A stretch of 64,000 nt of DNA, taken from positions 558,001 to 622,000 of the forward strand of contig CAXXJO010000001.1 of the NCBI GenBank assembly GCA_963422285.2, given 5' to 3'. Positions within the stretch are counted from its first letter, which is position 1. Each line of letters starts with the position of its first letter. The position numbers and the translations under genes are program-made. The DNA is from VXYL01 sp963422285. Lineage in GTDB: Bacteria; Pseudomonadota; Gammaproteobacteria; Pseudomonadales; Azotimanducaceae. Positions 1 to 8,950 of the stretch are shown in pieces. The notes below the pieces were generated by a model that saw nothing but the letters and a program-made list of their open reading frames with translations, was not told the origin of the DNA and searched no databases.

Positions 1-436
1 TGTCCCATGCCTATGCGAGGCAGGTGGTTTCGTTGCCCCCGCCCGCTTCGAGCAGTCAGGAGGAAGCTCCAAGAGCGGACGATTCGTCAGCAGGCTTCAT
101 TGGGCCGAATTTCCGTCGTGCGAGCGCTGGATGCCGCCTGCGATTTTCGACATGCTTGAAGCAGCGCGCCAAGAGCAGCGAACCAGATACCTGCCCGTGG
201 GCGCGGACTTCGTGGTCGAGCCCCCTGCGGATTCGCTGCAACCGGCGCAAGCCCAACCGGACCCGATAGTGGTCTGCGGCTTGTCCGAGGCTGCTTCGCG
301 CACCGAACGCACATCTTCCAACCAATTACCGACATGCAGCTATTTATTCAGCTGACGCGACGACATTGCCGGCGATCCTGCCCCACTGCCAGTCGAATCT
401 GCATGAAGTCCAGGCTTGGCTCGAGGTCGCCGATCA
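1..436. other. No gene seen downstream of sucD
   Basis: This is the window edge and the region beyond the sucD stop. Short open frames exist on both strands, but none has a ribosome binding site, recognisable motif or credible composition. No terminator-like hairpin with a T run was found after sucD. Confidence 0.5.
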
Positions 437-1312
437 TCAGTCCCAGCCCGTCACTTCGCCCAAGGCGTTGCCGATTTCCGCCAAGCTCGGGACGGTACGA
501 ACGCCGACGGCGTCCAAGGCCGCCACTTTCTCCGCCGCGGTACCCTTGCCACCGGCAATGATGGCGCCGGCGTGGCCCATGCGCTTGCCCGGCGGCGCGG
601 TGACGCCGGCGATGTAGGCCACTACGGGCTTGCTGACTCGCTCGGCGATGAATGCTGCCGCTTCTTCCTCCGCGCTGCCGCCGATCTCGCCCACCAGGAC
701 GATGGCCTCGGTGGCGGCATCCGCCTCGAACAATCCCAGAACGTCGTTGAAGTGGGTGCCAGGTATCGGATCGCCGCCGATGCCGACGCAGGTGGACTGG
801 CCGTAGCCCTTGTCCGTAGTCTGCTTCACCGCCTCGTAGGTGAGCGTGCCGGAGCGGGACACCACGCCCACCTTGCCGGGCAGATGGATATCGCCCGGCA
901 TGATGCCGATCTTGCACTCGCCGGGGGTGATGACGCCGGGGCAGTTGGGGCCGATCAGGCGTGCGCCCAAGACGTCGAGGCGATGCTTGACGGCCAGCAT
1001 GTCCAAGGTCGGGATGCCCTCGGTGATGCAGACGATCAGCTCGATGCCTGCCGCCGCGGCTTCGAGAATGGAATCCTTGCAGAACCGGGCGGGGACGTAG
1101 ATGACCGAGGCCGTGGCGCCGGTTTCGGCCACTGCCTCGGCCACGGTGTCGAATACCGGCCGACCCAGATGGGTGGTGCCGCCCTTGCCGGGCGTGACGC
1201 CACCGGCCAGCCGTGTGCCATAGGCCATGGCCTGCTCGCTGTGCAGGGTGCCTTGGGAACCCGTGAAGCCTTGGCAAATGACGGTGGTGTCCTTGTCGAC
1301 GAGGATGCTCAT
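437..1312 (-). CDS. sucD: Succinyl-CoA synthetase alpha subunit
   Basis: SucD binds CoA and carries the phosphohistidine intermediate of succinyl-CoA synthetase, which makes ATP or GTP from succinyl-CoA in the TCA cycle. The 291-residue product has the family's usual length. It starts MSILVDKDTTVICQGFTG, has the CoA-binding Rossmann region, the GPNCPG segment, and the active-site histidine at residue 247 in KRMGHAGAI. The start codon overlaps the sucC stop in an ATGA, the usual tight sucCD coupling, so the two subunits are made together. It is the last gene of the minus-strand lpdA-sucC-sucD group. Very sure of the family. Confidence 0.97.
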   Translation of the reverse strand: MSILVDKDTTVICQGFTGSQGTLHSEQAMAYGTRLAGGVTPGKGGTTHLGRPVFDTVAEAVAETGATASVIYVPARFCKDSILEAAAAGIELIVCITEGIPTLDMLAVKHRLDVLGARLIGPNCPGVITPGECKIGIMPGDIHLPGKVGVVSRSGTLTYEAVKQTTDKGYGQSTCVGIGGDPIPGTHFNDVLGLFEADAATEAIVLVGEIGGSAEEEAAAFIAERVSKPVVAYIAGVTAPPGKRMGHAGAIIAGGKGTAAEKVAALDAVGVRTVPSLAEIGNALGEVTGWD

Positions 1313-2478
1313 GAGGCGTCTCCCGCAGCGGCTACCGCCTTGTCGGCGGCATCTTCCAGCGATGTCGCAGTAGCGATGGCCAGTCCGCTCGCTCCCAGGA
1401 CGGCGAGGCCAGCGGCGGCATTGTTGCCCTCGAAGCGAACCACGACGGGCACTCCCACGCCTACCTGATTCACCGCGGCGACGATGCCTTCGGCAATGAT
1501 CTTGCAGGACACGATGCCGCCGAAGATGTTGATGAGCACGGCCTTCACCGCATCTTCGGAGAGGATGATCTTGAACGCCTCGGCGACTGCTTCCTCGGTA
1601 GCGCCACCGCCTACGTCCAGGAAGTTCGCCGGATTGCCGCCGTGCAGCTTGACCAGATCCATGGTGCCCATGGCGAGACCGGCACCATTGACCATGCAGC
1701 CGATGTTGCCTTCCAAGGCGACGTAGTTGAGGCCGAACTGGTCGGCTTGGGCTTCGCGCTCGTCCTCCTGGGAGGGGTCGCGCAAGGCCGCGATGGCCGG
1801 CTGCCGATACAGAGCGTTGCTGTCGATGTTGATCTTGGCGTCCAGGCAATGCACATCGCCGGCCGCGGTCACCACCAGGGGATTGACTTCCACCAGCGAG
1901 CAGTCGAGTGCGTGGAACAGGCGCGACAGGTTGAGGAGGATGTCCGTGAACTGGCCCACCTGCTTGCCTGCGAGGCCCAGGGCGAAGGCCATGGCCCGGC
2001 CCTGGTAGGGCTGGCCGCCGACGGCTGGATCGATGGCGACGCGGAGGATCTTTTCCGGCGTCCGCGCGGCCACTTGCTCGATCTCCACGCCGCCTTCGGT
2101 GGAGGCCATGACCACCACCCGCCGGCTGGCGCGATCCACCACGGCGCCCAGGTACAGCTCGCGGTCGATGGCGGCGGCTTCCTCGACGAAGATCTTGCTC
2201 ACCGGCTGGCCGTCGGCGTCGGTCTGGGCGGTGACCAGGCGCTGGCCCACCCAGCCGTCGGCGAACGTACGCACGGCATCGAGGCTGTCCACCAGCTTCA
2301 CGCCGCCGGCCTTGCCGCGTCCGCCGGCGTGTACCTGCACCTTGCAGACCCACCGTTCGCCGCCGAGCTGGCGGGCAGCGGCGACGGCCTCTTCCGCGGT
2401 GTCCGCGGCGATGCCCGCCGACACCGGCAGACCGTATTCCCGAAACAGGCTCTTGGCCTGGTACTCGTGGAGATTCAT
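1309..2478 (-). CDS. sucC: Succinyl-CoA synthetase beta subunit
   Basis: SucC is the nucleotide-binding subunit of succinyl-CoA synthetase. The 389-residue protein starts MNLHEYQAKSLFREYGLPV, the family signature, followed by the ATP-grasp fold with the VCKVQVHAGGRGKAGGVK segment and the C-terminal ligase domain with NIFGGIVSCKIIAEGI. A purine-rich GGAGAGCAG lies just upstream of the ATG. It follows lpdA after 30 bases and overlaps sucD by four, so lpdA-sucC-sucD form one transcription unit. The sequence alone does not fix ATP versus GTP preference. Confidence 0.97.
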   Translation of the reverse strand: MNLHEYQAKSLFREYGLPVSAGIAADTAEEAVAAARQLGGERWVCKVQVHAGGRGKAGGVKLVDSLDAVRTFADGWVGQRLVTAQTDADGQPVSKIFVEEAAAIDRELYLGAVVDRASRRVVVMASTEGGVEIEQVAARTPEKILRVAIDPAVGGQPYQGRAMAFALGLAGKQVGQFTDILLNLSRLFHALDCSLVEVNPLVVTAAGDVHCLDAKINIDSNALYRQPAIAALRDPSQEDEREAQADQFGLNYVALEGNIGCMVNGAGLAMGTMDLVKLHGGNPANFLDVGGGATEEAVAEAFKIILSEDAVKAVLINIFGGIVSCKIIAEGIVAAVNQVGVGVPVVVRFEGNNAAAGLAVLGASGLAIATATSLEDAADKAVAAAGDAS

Positions 2479-2508
2479 GCGCTGCTCTCCTTCTTGCTTG
2501 CAGGACGC

Positions 2509-3951
2509 TCAGGCCGTCTGCGCCTTCCTTCTGTTGATCATGTGGATGGCGTTGCCGCCGACGGCCAGCGCCGCCTCGTGCATCGCTTCCGACAGGGTGG
2601 GATGGGCGAACATGGTAAGTCCGAGATCCTCGGCGCTGGCACCGAACTCCATGGCGATCACCGCTTCGGCGATCAGTTCGCTGGCCTGGGGGCCGAACAC
2701 ATGGACGCCGAGGATGCGGTCCGTGTCGGCGTCGGCGACAATCCGCACCGTGCCCGTCGCCTCGGCTGCCGCCAGTGCCCGCCCGGAAGCGGCAAAGGAA
2801 AACGCGCCGAGCTGGCAGTCCTCGTCGGCGGCCTTGAGCTCCTGCTCGGTCTTGCCCACCCAGGCGATCTCGGGGGCGGTGTAGATGACGGAGGGGATGC
2901 AGTCGTAGTTCACCAGCGGCTTGTGGCCAGCGATGCGCTCGACCACCATGACGCCTTCCTCCACGCCCTTGTGCGCCAGCATCGGACCGCGCACCACGTC
3001 GCCGACCGCGTACACTTCCGGCACGTCCGTGGCGCACAGGTCGTTGACGTAGAGGAAGCCGCGCTCGTCGAGATTGACGCCGCTGTCCGCGGCCAGCAGC
3101 CCTTCGGTATAGGGTCGCCGTCCCACTGCGACGATAAGCTTGTCCACGCGCAGCGCATGATCGCCGCTCTGATCCTGGTAGGCCACCGCCACGCTGCCGT
3201 TGTCGACCGTCGCGCCCATCACCCGAGTGCCGAGGCGGATATCCAAGCCCTGCCTGCCGAACTCGCGCAAGGCGTCCCGGGCGATGCGCCGATCCACCGT
3301 GGGCAGAAAGTCGGGAAGCGCCTCCAGCAGCACCACGTCGGCGCCCAGCCGTCCCCAAACGCTGCCGAGTTCGAGACCGATCACGCCGGCGCCGATGACG
3401 CCTAAGCGTTGAGGCACGGATTGGAACTCCAGTGCGCCGGTGGAATCGACAATGGCATCTCCGGTCAATGGTGCCGGGGCGATGTCCACCGGCACCGAAC
3501 CGGGCGCCAGCACGATGTGCGCCGTCTCCAGGATGCCAGGGGTGCCGTCGTGGGGCGTGAACTCCACCTTGCGTCCTGCGAGCAGCTTGCCGTGCCCGGC
3601 CAGCCGCACCACGCCGTTGCCCTCGAACAGGCCGGAGATGCCGCCTGTCAGCTGGCCCACTACGGCGTCCTTGCGGGCGATCATGCGTTGCACGTCTACC
3701 GCCAGAGCACCGGTTTCGATGCCGATCTCGGCGAACTTGTCCTTGGCCTCGGCATACTTGTGGGATGCGTCCAGCAGCGCTTTGGACGGGATGCAGCCCC
3801 AGTTCAGGCAGGTGCCGCCCAGGGTCGGCTCGCCGCTCTTGTTCAAGGACTTGTCGATGCAGGCCGTCTTCATGCCGAGCTGGGCGGCGCGGATGGCCGC
3901 GGCGTAGCCGGCGGGGCCGGCGCCGATGACGATGAGGTCGTAGTTGTCCAT
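2509..3951 (-). CDS. lpdA: Dihydrolipoyl dehydrogenase (E3)
   Basis: E3 re-oxidises the lipoyl groups of 2-oxoacid dehydrogenase complexes, passing electrons through FAD to NAD+. The 480-residue protein begins MDNYDLIVIGAGPAGYAAA, the FAD dinucleotide fold. The redox-active disulfide is C48/C53 in GGTCLNWGCIPSK. A second GXGXXG (GVIGAGVIGLELG) binds NAD, and the C-terminal HPTLSE supplies the catalytic His-Glu pair. An upstream in-frame start nine codons earlier was rejected because MDNYDL matches the family N-terminus. The gene is separated from sucB by a 5.6-kb island although the two are normally adjacent. Confidence 0.96.
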   Translation of the reverse strand: MDNYDLIVIGAGPAGYAAAIRAAQLGMKTACIDKSLNKSGEPTLGGTCLNWGCIPSKALLDASHKYAEAKDKFAEIGIETGALAVDVQRMIARKDAVVGQLTGGISGLFEGNGVVRLAGHGKLLAGRKVEFTPHDGTPGILETAHIVLAPGSVPVDIAPAPLTGDAIVDSTGALEFQSVPQRLGVIGAGVIGLELGSVWGRLGADVVLLEALPDFLPTVDRRIARDALREFGRQGLDIRLGTRVMGATVDNGSVAVAYQDQSGDHALRVDKLIVAVGRRPYTEGLLAADSGVNLDERGFLYVNDLCATDVPEVYAVGDVVRGPMLAHKGVEEGVMVVERIAGHKPLVNYDCIPSVIYTAPEIAWVGKTEQELKAADEDCQLGAFSFAASGRALAAAEATGTVRIVADADTDRILGVHVFGPQASELIAEAVIAMEFGASAEDLGLTMFAHPTLSEAMHEAALAVGGNAIHMINRRKAQTA

Positions 3952-4051
3952 GGATTCGTCCCGTTCGCCGGGCCGCACGGCCGGCGGATTGTGGCCAAAG
4001 AAAGGGTTGATTCTAGGCGAGACGCGACATCTGCCGCTAGATGCCGATTCG

Positions 4052-4422
4052 CTATTCCGTCCGCTCGCGGACGACCTCGATGGTCAGATGGCCGGCGTCG
4101 AGATCGGCGATGTCGATACGGTGGGTGGACTTGCGCCCGCCCGAGCTCAAGGTTTGCCCGTTGATCCGCCGTCCGGCCGCCGTCAGCCTGACGATGCCGT
4201 ATCGGAAACGCAACGGGACGCTTATGGATCGGCTGGTCGCGCCGGCGGCAATGTCCCCGTAGCGCTGGCCGGCAACGCTGACGTTCTTATAGTCGATTGT
4301 CGATGCGTTGTGGATGCGTATCTGCGTCATGGTCTCGCAGCCAACCAGCGCGGACAGGAGACAGGCGGCACCCGGATGGCTTGGCGATGTTTGTTCCCGA
4401 TCGTATGGCGGGGTCTCTTCAT
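4052..4422 (-). pseudogene. Small secreted lipoprotein, frameshifted in its signal peptide
   Basis: An open frame from 4330 gives 92 residues (MTQIRIHNASTIDYKNVSV...), a small beta-rich protein of unknown function. Reading the same frame upstream of that ATG gives CLLSALVGCET, a convincing lipobox, but with no start codon. A start does exist at 4422 (MKRPRHTIGNKHRQAIR) behind a GAGGA ribosome site, in a frame offset by one net base. The simplest reading is an ancestral lipoprotein of about 120 residues starting at 4422 whose signal peptide was broken by a single-base indel near 4375. Expression of an unexported product from 4330 cannot be excluded. No function is assigned. Confidence 0.55.
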
Positions 4423-4608
4423 CGCGTCCTCATCCAACTTGTGGCGAGTGGATGCCTGATCGACCGTCCCACGTCCACCTTGCCCGCCGGGCGACCCGCA
4501 TCGGCCCGGCGGCTTATTTTTGTTATGGGCACGGCAATGCTCGCCTTTTGCGGCCGCTGGGCGAACAGCCGACAGTCGTGAGGCCCGGCGGCGATGGTTC
4601 TGGCGGAC

Positions 4609-4691
4609 GGTGCCGAGTCATCGTCCCATCGTCGGCCGCGACGCTGCGGGCACCGAGTCATCGCCTCCCATCGTCGGCCATGACGCTGCGG
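4609..4691. repeat. Imperfect tandem duplication of a gene's 3' end (about 41 bp, two copies)
   Basis: Two adjacent copies of about 41 bp share GAGTCATCG, CCCATCGTCGGCC and GACGCTGCGG. The right-hand copy contains the stop codon (4658) and last codons of the minus-strand membrane-protein gene; the left-hand copy lies just downstream of it. The copies differ at several positions, so the duplication is not recent. Confidence 0.75.
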
Positions 4692-5320
4692 ACGCGATGC
4701 TTGTCCCGGGCCTTTTCGTATGCGTCTTGAGAGATTTCCCCTGCCTCCGCCATTTTGCTGAGCGTGTCGAGCTTGCGGTTCAGCTTGTCCTGCTTCGCTT
4801 TGTCCGACGGGCGGATGGATTCCGGTCCGTCGCTGAGCATGCCCCGGTCTCTGAAGCCGTAGCTCGCCTGTTCAAACTCCACTTGCCTGTTCACTTTGCG
4901 GATCTGCCAATAGAGGAACTCGATCAGCACCAGGCCAACTGCGGTTGCCGCGGCGCGTCCGATGTCGGCCAGCAGATAGGCTTGGCCGATCAAGGCGAGA
5001 TTCTGAAGTTGGGCCAAGCCGATGAGAAGACGAAGCAAGCGCCCCTGGTAGCTCGCTGTTTGATCGCCGACCCCGTCTCCTTGCCGTTGCTCCGACAGGT
5101 CCCAGCCAATTCGGTCCACATCGTTGGCGATATAGCGAAAGAACTGGGACAGGACGATGAGGAACAACGCCAGCAACGCCGGCTGCCAGCCGTGATGGAG
5201 GAGCAGCAACGCGACGATCGATACATAGCCGCCCGCGACCGCAACGATCAGGGTGCCCTTCCACAGACGCTGAAGTCTGGCTTGGACATCGGATATTTCG
5301 ACTGGCTCTTCCACGGGCAT
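4658..5320 (-). CDS. Membrane protein with SHOCT-like C-terminal segment
   Basis: A 220-residue protein of unknown function. Two hydrophobic segments lie near residues 24-65 (WKGTLIVAVAGGYVSIV and ALLALFLIVLSQFF), with two weaker ones around 95-130, so it is probably an inner-membrane protein. The C-terminus (about residues 175-212) is charged and helical, with KLDTLSKMAEAGEISQDAYE, the pattern of the SHOCT short oligomerisation domain. The start at 5320 was chosen for the GGAG five bases upstream; a longer frame to 5446 has low-quality composition. It lies alone in the island between lpdA and sucB. Confidence 0.65.
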   Translation of the reverse strand: MPVEEPVEISDVQARLQRLWKGTLIVAVAGGYVSIVALLLLHHGWQPALLALFLIVLSQFFRYIANDVDRIGWDLSEQRQGDGVGDQTASYQGRLLRLLIGLAQLQNLALIGQAYLLADIGRAAATAVGLVLIEFLYWQIRKVNRQVEFEQASYGFRDRGMLSDGPESIRPSDKAKQDKLNRKLDTLSKMAEAGEISQDAYEKARDKHRVRSVMADDGRR

Positions 5321-5558
5321 GTTCTCCAACTTTGCGCCACCGCGCGGTTCGTCTATTCGGCCATGTCGGGACGGCCCCAAGGCGACATCGTGGGGGTCGA
5401 TCCCATGGTGCCTGCCGGCGCATGGTCGATGCACAGGGTGGCACACGATCTGCGATTTGCAACCAGAACACGAAAAGTGCTGGACTCGACCCTAGACGGA
5501 ACCGTATGTTGATACCTATACAAGTGCATAGCTCCGTATGATCTACACATGGACGTAG

Positions 5559-5865
5559 GTCGTCACCGACGATCCCGGCTGCTGGCGCGTACTCGACGAA
5601 GCCGCCGGCAGCCACCGAGCCATCGCTACCGGATCGGGCTGAAAGACCGTGCGCAGGACACTCTTCGTACGGGCCAACACGACGCTGGGCAATAGCAAGA
5701 GCGCGATCGCCGGAACCTGCCGCAAGCTCGGCCCCGATCATGCCGAGAGCTATCTTGCGAGTTTCGCCTGGCGCTGCAACCGGCGCCGCCAACTCCAGAC
5801 CATGATTCCCCGCTGCATCCATAGCGCCGCAAGCACACAGGCCATGCCCTACCCCCCTGCTCATC
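5559..5865 (+). mobile_element. IS1595-family (ISXO2-like) transposase remnant
   Basis: One frame reads VVTDDPGCWRVLDEAAGSH, then a TGA at 5640-5642, then LGNSKSAIAGTCRKLGPDHA and SYLASFAWRCNRRRQLQTMI. This matches the C-terminal half of ISXO2-like transposases, where a TDG..Y..L segment precedes LGN.K.ai.GTY and a YL..F.YRFNRR motif. The N-terminal half is absent and at least one stop interrupts the frame, so it is dead. No terminal inverted repeats were identified. It lies directly beyond the truncated 3' end of the RES toxin gene and may mark the event that cut it. Confidence 0.7.
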
Positions 5866-6019
5866 GCCGGAAGCCTTTCAGAGATGAGCAGAAAGACCAT
5901 AAGGCGAGGTACATTCCTTCGGGACGCGCGGACTATAGCGTAGCCTTTGTGTTTTGTAGATCGCTTGTGATTTCCCAGACTCGTGTGCGATTTGCGACAG
6001 TGGAATGTGGTACAGGCAT

Positions 6020-6349
6020 CTATTCGGAACTATTGCTTGATATGGAGCAGACGTTGTTATCGATGTTCACATGCTGTGGGAACACCATGAGATTTGCAAT
6101 CCTCGGACTGTGCGCGGACGGAGCAAGAAAGCCCTCTATGGCCGCTTGGACTTCCAGGAGAGCGGTAAGCGGGTCGGGAGCCAGGTACAGTACCAAGTAC
6201 CTCGCTGTTAGGGCTTTGAACCGGCTGCTCGTGACCACCGTATGCGAGTAGCCCAGCGGTCGACCTTGGTGGGCAAGGGAAACAGCGCGATGCCAAGTGG
6301 ACCGAGGAAGCGAAACCGATGTGAAATTGACGACATTGGACGAGATCAA
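6020..6349 (-). pseudogene. RES-domain toxin, C-terminally truncated
   Basis: RES toxins degrade NAD+ in type II toxin-antitoxin systems. The 109-residue frame has the N-terminal half of the domain: LPRSTWHRAVSLAHQG, then SSRFKALTARYLVLYLAPD, then PLTALLEVQAAIEG, the SRF...LYLA...AL.EV pattern of the family. It ends abruptly after NIDNNVCSIS where the fold should continue for roughly 80-100 more residues. The TTG start overlaps the upstream antitoxin stop by four bases (TTGA), the usual toxin-antitoxin coupling. The IS1595 remnant begins about 150 bases beyond its end. Probably non-functional. Confidence 0.65.
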
Positions 6350-6721
6350 GAGAAGGCACCTGCTTCAAGGGCAGCGATGGCACCCGCGAGTTGCTGTCGT
6401 TGAATCTCGCCGCCGTCCAGGAATAAGGAATATGCGTGGACACTTGCCGTCGAAGGCAGGGTTCGGCTCGTCAAGCCACTGATTGACGCGACATTCGTCG
6501 TCATTGCCCCGAGCGTCGCGGACGGCCACCACGTACGGAGCCTCGATCCGGCCCGGATCGCACAGGCCTGCGAGGTCTTTAATAGCGATCCTGGGGTAGC
6601 CTTGGCCATCATCTGGAACGGGATCAAGAAGCGAGGCCAGTCGTGCGCGGAGTTCCTCGGAGTTGGGTGTGGCTAGGGCATCTTCCAGCCAGAAGCCAAG
6701 ATGGGCGAGGGGCCAGATCAT
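6346..6721 (-). pseudogene. MbcA/ParS-type (DUF2384) antitoxin, frameshifted
   Basis: This is the antitoxin partner of the adjacent RES toxin. From 6721 (MIWPLAHLGFWLEDALATPN) one frame runs through VNQWLDEPNPAFDGKCPRIF, the core of the DUF2384 toxin-binding domain. The rest of the domain, FLDGGEIQRQQLAGAIAALE ending in AGAFS, is in a frame shifted by one net base, with the change around 6425-6432. Joined, the product would be about 125 residues, normal for this class. The stop overlaps the toxin TTG by four bases. Domain and partner agree, so the identification is better than either alone. Confidence 0.65.
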
Positions 6722-6797
6722 AGCAAGATGCAGCCGCCCGTCGGCAATCCTGGCCTTGTCGTGTCGGCAACATGGCAGATGCAGTATGAGCAGAAAT

Positions 6798-6913
6798 AGA
6801 AATCTCCGCTTCGATCTGCTTGCCGCGGTCGATCGACACCACGTCGAAACCAGCCTGATGCAGGCGCACCCGATGGTGTCGCCAAGGCCGCCGGCTCCGC
6901 AGATGACGAACCG
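6798..6913 (-). pseudogene. Fragment of a ketopantoate-reductase-like (PanE/ApbA) gene
   Basis: RFVICGAGGLGDTIG is followed, after a one-base deletion at about 6870, by VRLHQAGFDVVSIDRGKQIE. Together these form the first beta-alpha-beta unit of an NAD(P)-binding fold in the style of PanE/ApbA reductases. Only about 38 residues remain and no start codon is left. It begins 11 bases after the GH4 stop codon, so the two genes may once have formed an operon. The rest of the gene is gone. Confidence 0.5.
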
Positions 6914-6923
6914 CTGCGCGCTG

Positions 6924-8405
6924 TCAGCTCGCGTTCGCAACGGCGCGCGTCCGCAAGCGTACAGCGCCGTCGGCATCGCCTCGGGCCAGCGAGGGTTCGC
7001 GCGCTAGGCGCTGCCTAGCCGCGAGCATGACGAGGGCGTATTGCGGAAGCCAGCGCGCCTCGGCGACGAGCATCTCGTCCACCATCTGCCAGACCTCGGG
7101 CGGATTGCAGACGGCACCCACCAGCGGGTCCAGCAGCACCGCCTGCTTGAGAAGTTCGATATCGCCTTGAACGGCGGCCTGGGTGGCCATGCGCTGCACT
7201 TGGATGGAGTTGTTGCAGATCGCCGCGCAGCCGAGCGGCAGATCCCCCACCACGGGAATGGACAGGCCATTGCCGTCCACGTAGCCAGGGACTTCGACGA
7301 TGGCGTCGTCCGGCAGATTGGCGATGACACCGCCGTTCCTGACGTTGAAGTGGCCGCGGTAGGCGCGCCCGGTCTCCAGGGATTCGATGATGTACGAGCC
7401 GTGCTCGTCGCTGCGGTTGGCGGCGTCGTACTTCCAGGACGGCTGGGCGAGCCAGGATGGGAAGTTGGTCTCGAAGGCGTTGCGGTTCTCCGTGCAGACC
7501 CGCAGGTAGCCGCCGGTCTCGCCATGAATCCAGGCATCCGTGGAGATCCAGTCGCCGATCTCGCTCGCCCGCTTGCGGTACCAAGGCAGGTATTCCGAGA
7601 GGTGGCCGTTGGACTCGGTGCTGAAATAGCCGAAGCGACGAATGATGTCCATGCGCACCTTCTCGCGCTCGCGCAGCACCGGGTCCGCCTCGAACAGCGG
7701 CAGCAGATCCCGAGCCCAGTCCCTGCCGTCGAAGCGCACCTGGACATACCACGTTTGATGGTTGATGCCGGCGGCCACGATGTCCACATCCGCCTCGGTC
7801 ACGCGCCGATACCCTGGAGAATCCTGGTCCCTGCCCTGGTTGACGTGACGCTCGAACAGCCGCGCCAGCAGGCGATGGCCGCCCTGTACGCCGTGGCACA
7901 GGCCGATGGTGCGGATGCGGGAATGATCCAGCGCCGCCCAGGTGTTCATGGCCATGGGGTTGGCGTAGTTCAGCAGCACGGCGTCGGCGCCGGCGTAGCG
8001 TTCGATCTGCTCGGCGAGTTCCAGGATCATGGGTACGCTGCGCTGCCCGTACATCAGCCCGCCGGCGCAGATGGTGTCGCCCACGCACTGATCGACGCCG
8101 TACTTCAGCGGGATCTCCACATCGGCCCGGAAACCTTCCAGGCTGCCGACCCGGGCGGTGTTGATGACGTAGGCGGCACCGTCCAGGGCCCGTTCTCGGG
8201 CCACACTCGGCTCGATGGCGGCATCCACGCCGTTCGCCTCGATGTCGCGCTGGCACAGCGCCACCACCCGATCCAGGTTGTCTTGGCTGATGTCCTGGAA
8301 GGCGAACCGCGCATCGGCGAGTTCCGGCACGCATAGAATGTCGCGCACCAAACCGCGAGTGAAGCCGATGCTGCCGGCACCGACGAAGGCGATCTTGATG
8401 CTCAT
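6924..8405 (-). CDS. Family 4 glycoside hydrolase (alpha-glucosidase/alpha-galactosidase type)
   Basis: GH4 enzymes cleave glycosides by an unusual NAD+- and metal-dependent redox mechanism. The 493-residue protein starts MSIKIAFVGAGSIGFTRG, an N-terminal NAD-binding fold, and carries NYANPMAMNTWA, the metal-ligand cysteine region GLCHGVQGGH, and GINHQTWY, all typical of MelA-like members. A GGAG seven to ten bases upstream supports the start at 8405. It is the only intact metabolic gene in the island between lpdA and sucB. No sugar transporter or regulator is next to it, so the substrate cannot be named. Confidence 0.85.
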   Translation of the reverse strand: MSIKIAFVGAGSIGFTRGLVRDILCVPELADARFAFQDISQDNLDRVVALCQRDIEANGVDAAIEPSVARERALDGAAYVINTARVGSLEGFRADVEIPLKYGVDQCVGDTICAGGLMYGQRSVPMILELAEQIERYAGADAVLLNYANPMAMNTWAALDHSRIRTIGLCHGVQGGHRLLARLFERHVNQGRDQDSPGYRRVTEADVDIVAAGINHQTWYVQVRFDGRDWARDLLPLFEADPVLREREKVRMDIIRRFGYFSTESNGHLSEYLPWYRKRASEIGDWISTDAWIHGETGGYLRVCTENRNAFETNFPSWLAQPSWKYDAANRSDEHGSYIIESLETGRAYRGHFNVRNGGVIANLPDDAIVEVPGYVDGNGLSIPVVGDLPLGCAAICNNSIQVQRMATQAAVQGDIELLKQAVLLDPLVGAVCNPPEVWQMVDEMLVAEARWLPQYALVMLAARQRLAREPSLARGDADGAVRLRTRAVANAS

Positions 8406-8695
8406 GGGGGCTGCTCCGAGTCCGCTTTGCGGCGACATCCAGCCGCCACCGATCGAGGATGCATAATAGCGACTCCGCGGGCCGCACGGCGCCGGCGTAT
8501 CGACGGAACTTTCCCTGACGGCGAGATCGGGGCACGATTTTGATTGTCGTGCCGAGCTCGCACGGTGCCTCGCGTGAAGCTGCTGTTCGATCCGCAACCC
8601 CTCATAAGCCTCTCACAAGCTCGCTCGCCATCTGGCCGACATTCTGCCGAAGAAAGGGTACATTTCCAAATGACACCGAATGAAGCCGCAGGCGC

Positions 8696-8950
8696 ATGGA
8701 TGCAATCGCAAAGGAGTTGAGAAGCCAAGTGGGGTGATATTGGCGCATCTGGACCGTGGCGAAGCGGTGACGATCACCTGTCGTGGCAAGCCCAGAGCGC
8801 GGCTAGTGGGAATTGAGCAAGGAAGCACACCAGCCGGCACGGGACAGGGTGAACGTTCCCGCCTTCGGCAAGTGGAAAGACCGCAGCGATATGGCGGATG
8901 TAGCCGCCGGTGTCCGAAACCTGCGCAAAGCACACGCCGATGCTGGTTGA
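8696..8950 (+). pseudogene. Phd/YefM-type antitoxin, degraded
   Basis: One frame gives ILAHLDRGEAVTITCRGKPR followed by ARLV, the Phd/YefM core (GE.V.IT.RGKP.A.LV). A second frame, offset by one, supplies the C-terminus FGKWKDRSDMADVAAGVRN followed by LRKAH, typical of Phd antitoxins paired with VapC. The N-terminus is also out of register with the core, so at least two lesions separate the pieces. The stop at 8948-8950 overlaps the following vapC start by 11 bases, as expected for an ancestral antitoxin-toxin operon. Confidence 0.6.

Noticed and set aside
437..3358. 973-codon minus-strand open frame spanning sucD and much of sucC/lpdA
   Set aside because: Only its last 291 codons are real (sucD). 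The rest is an Arg/Gly-rich shadow frame of sucC and lpdA caused by high GC.
1642..3405. 587-codon plus-strand open frame opposite sucC and lpdA
   Set aside because: Antisense shadow in GC-rich DNA; no motif and its composition is typical of a complement of coding sequence.
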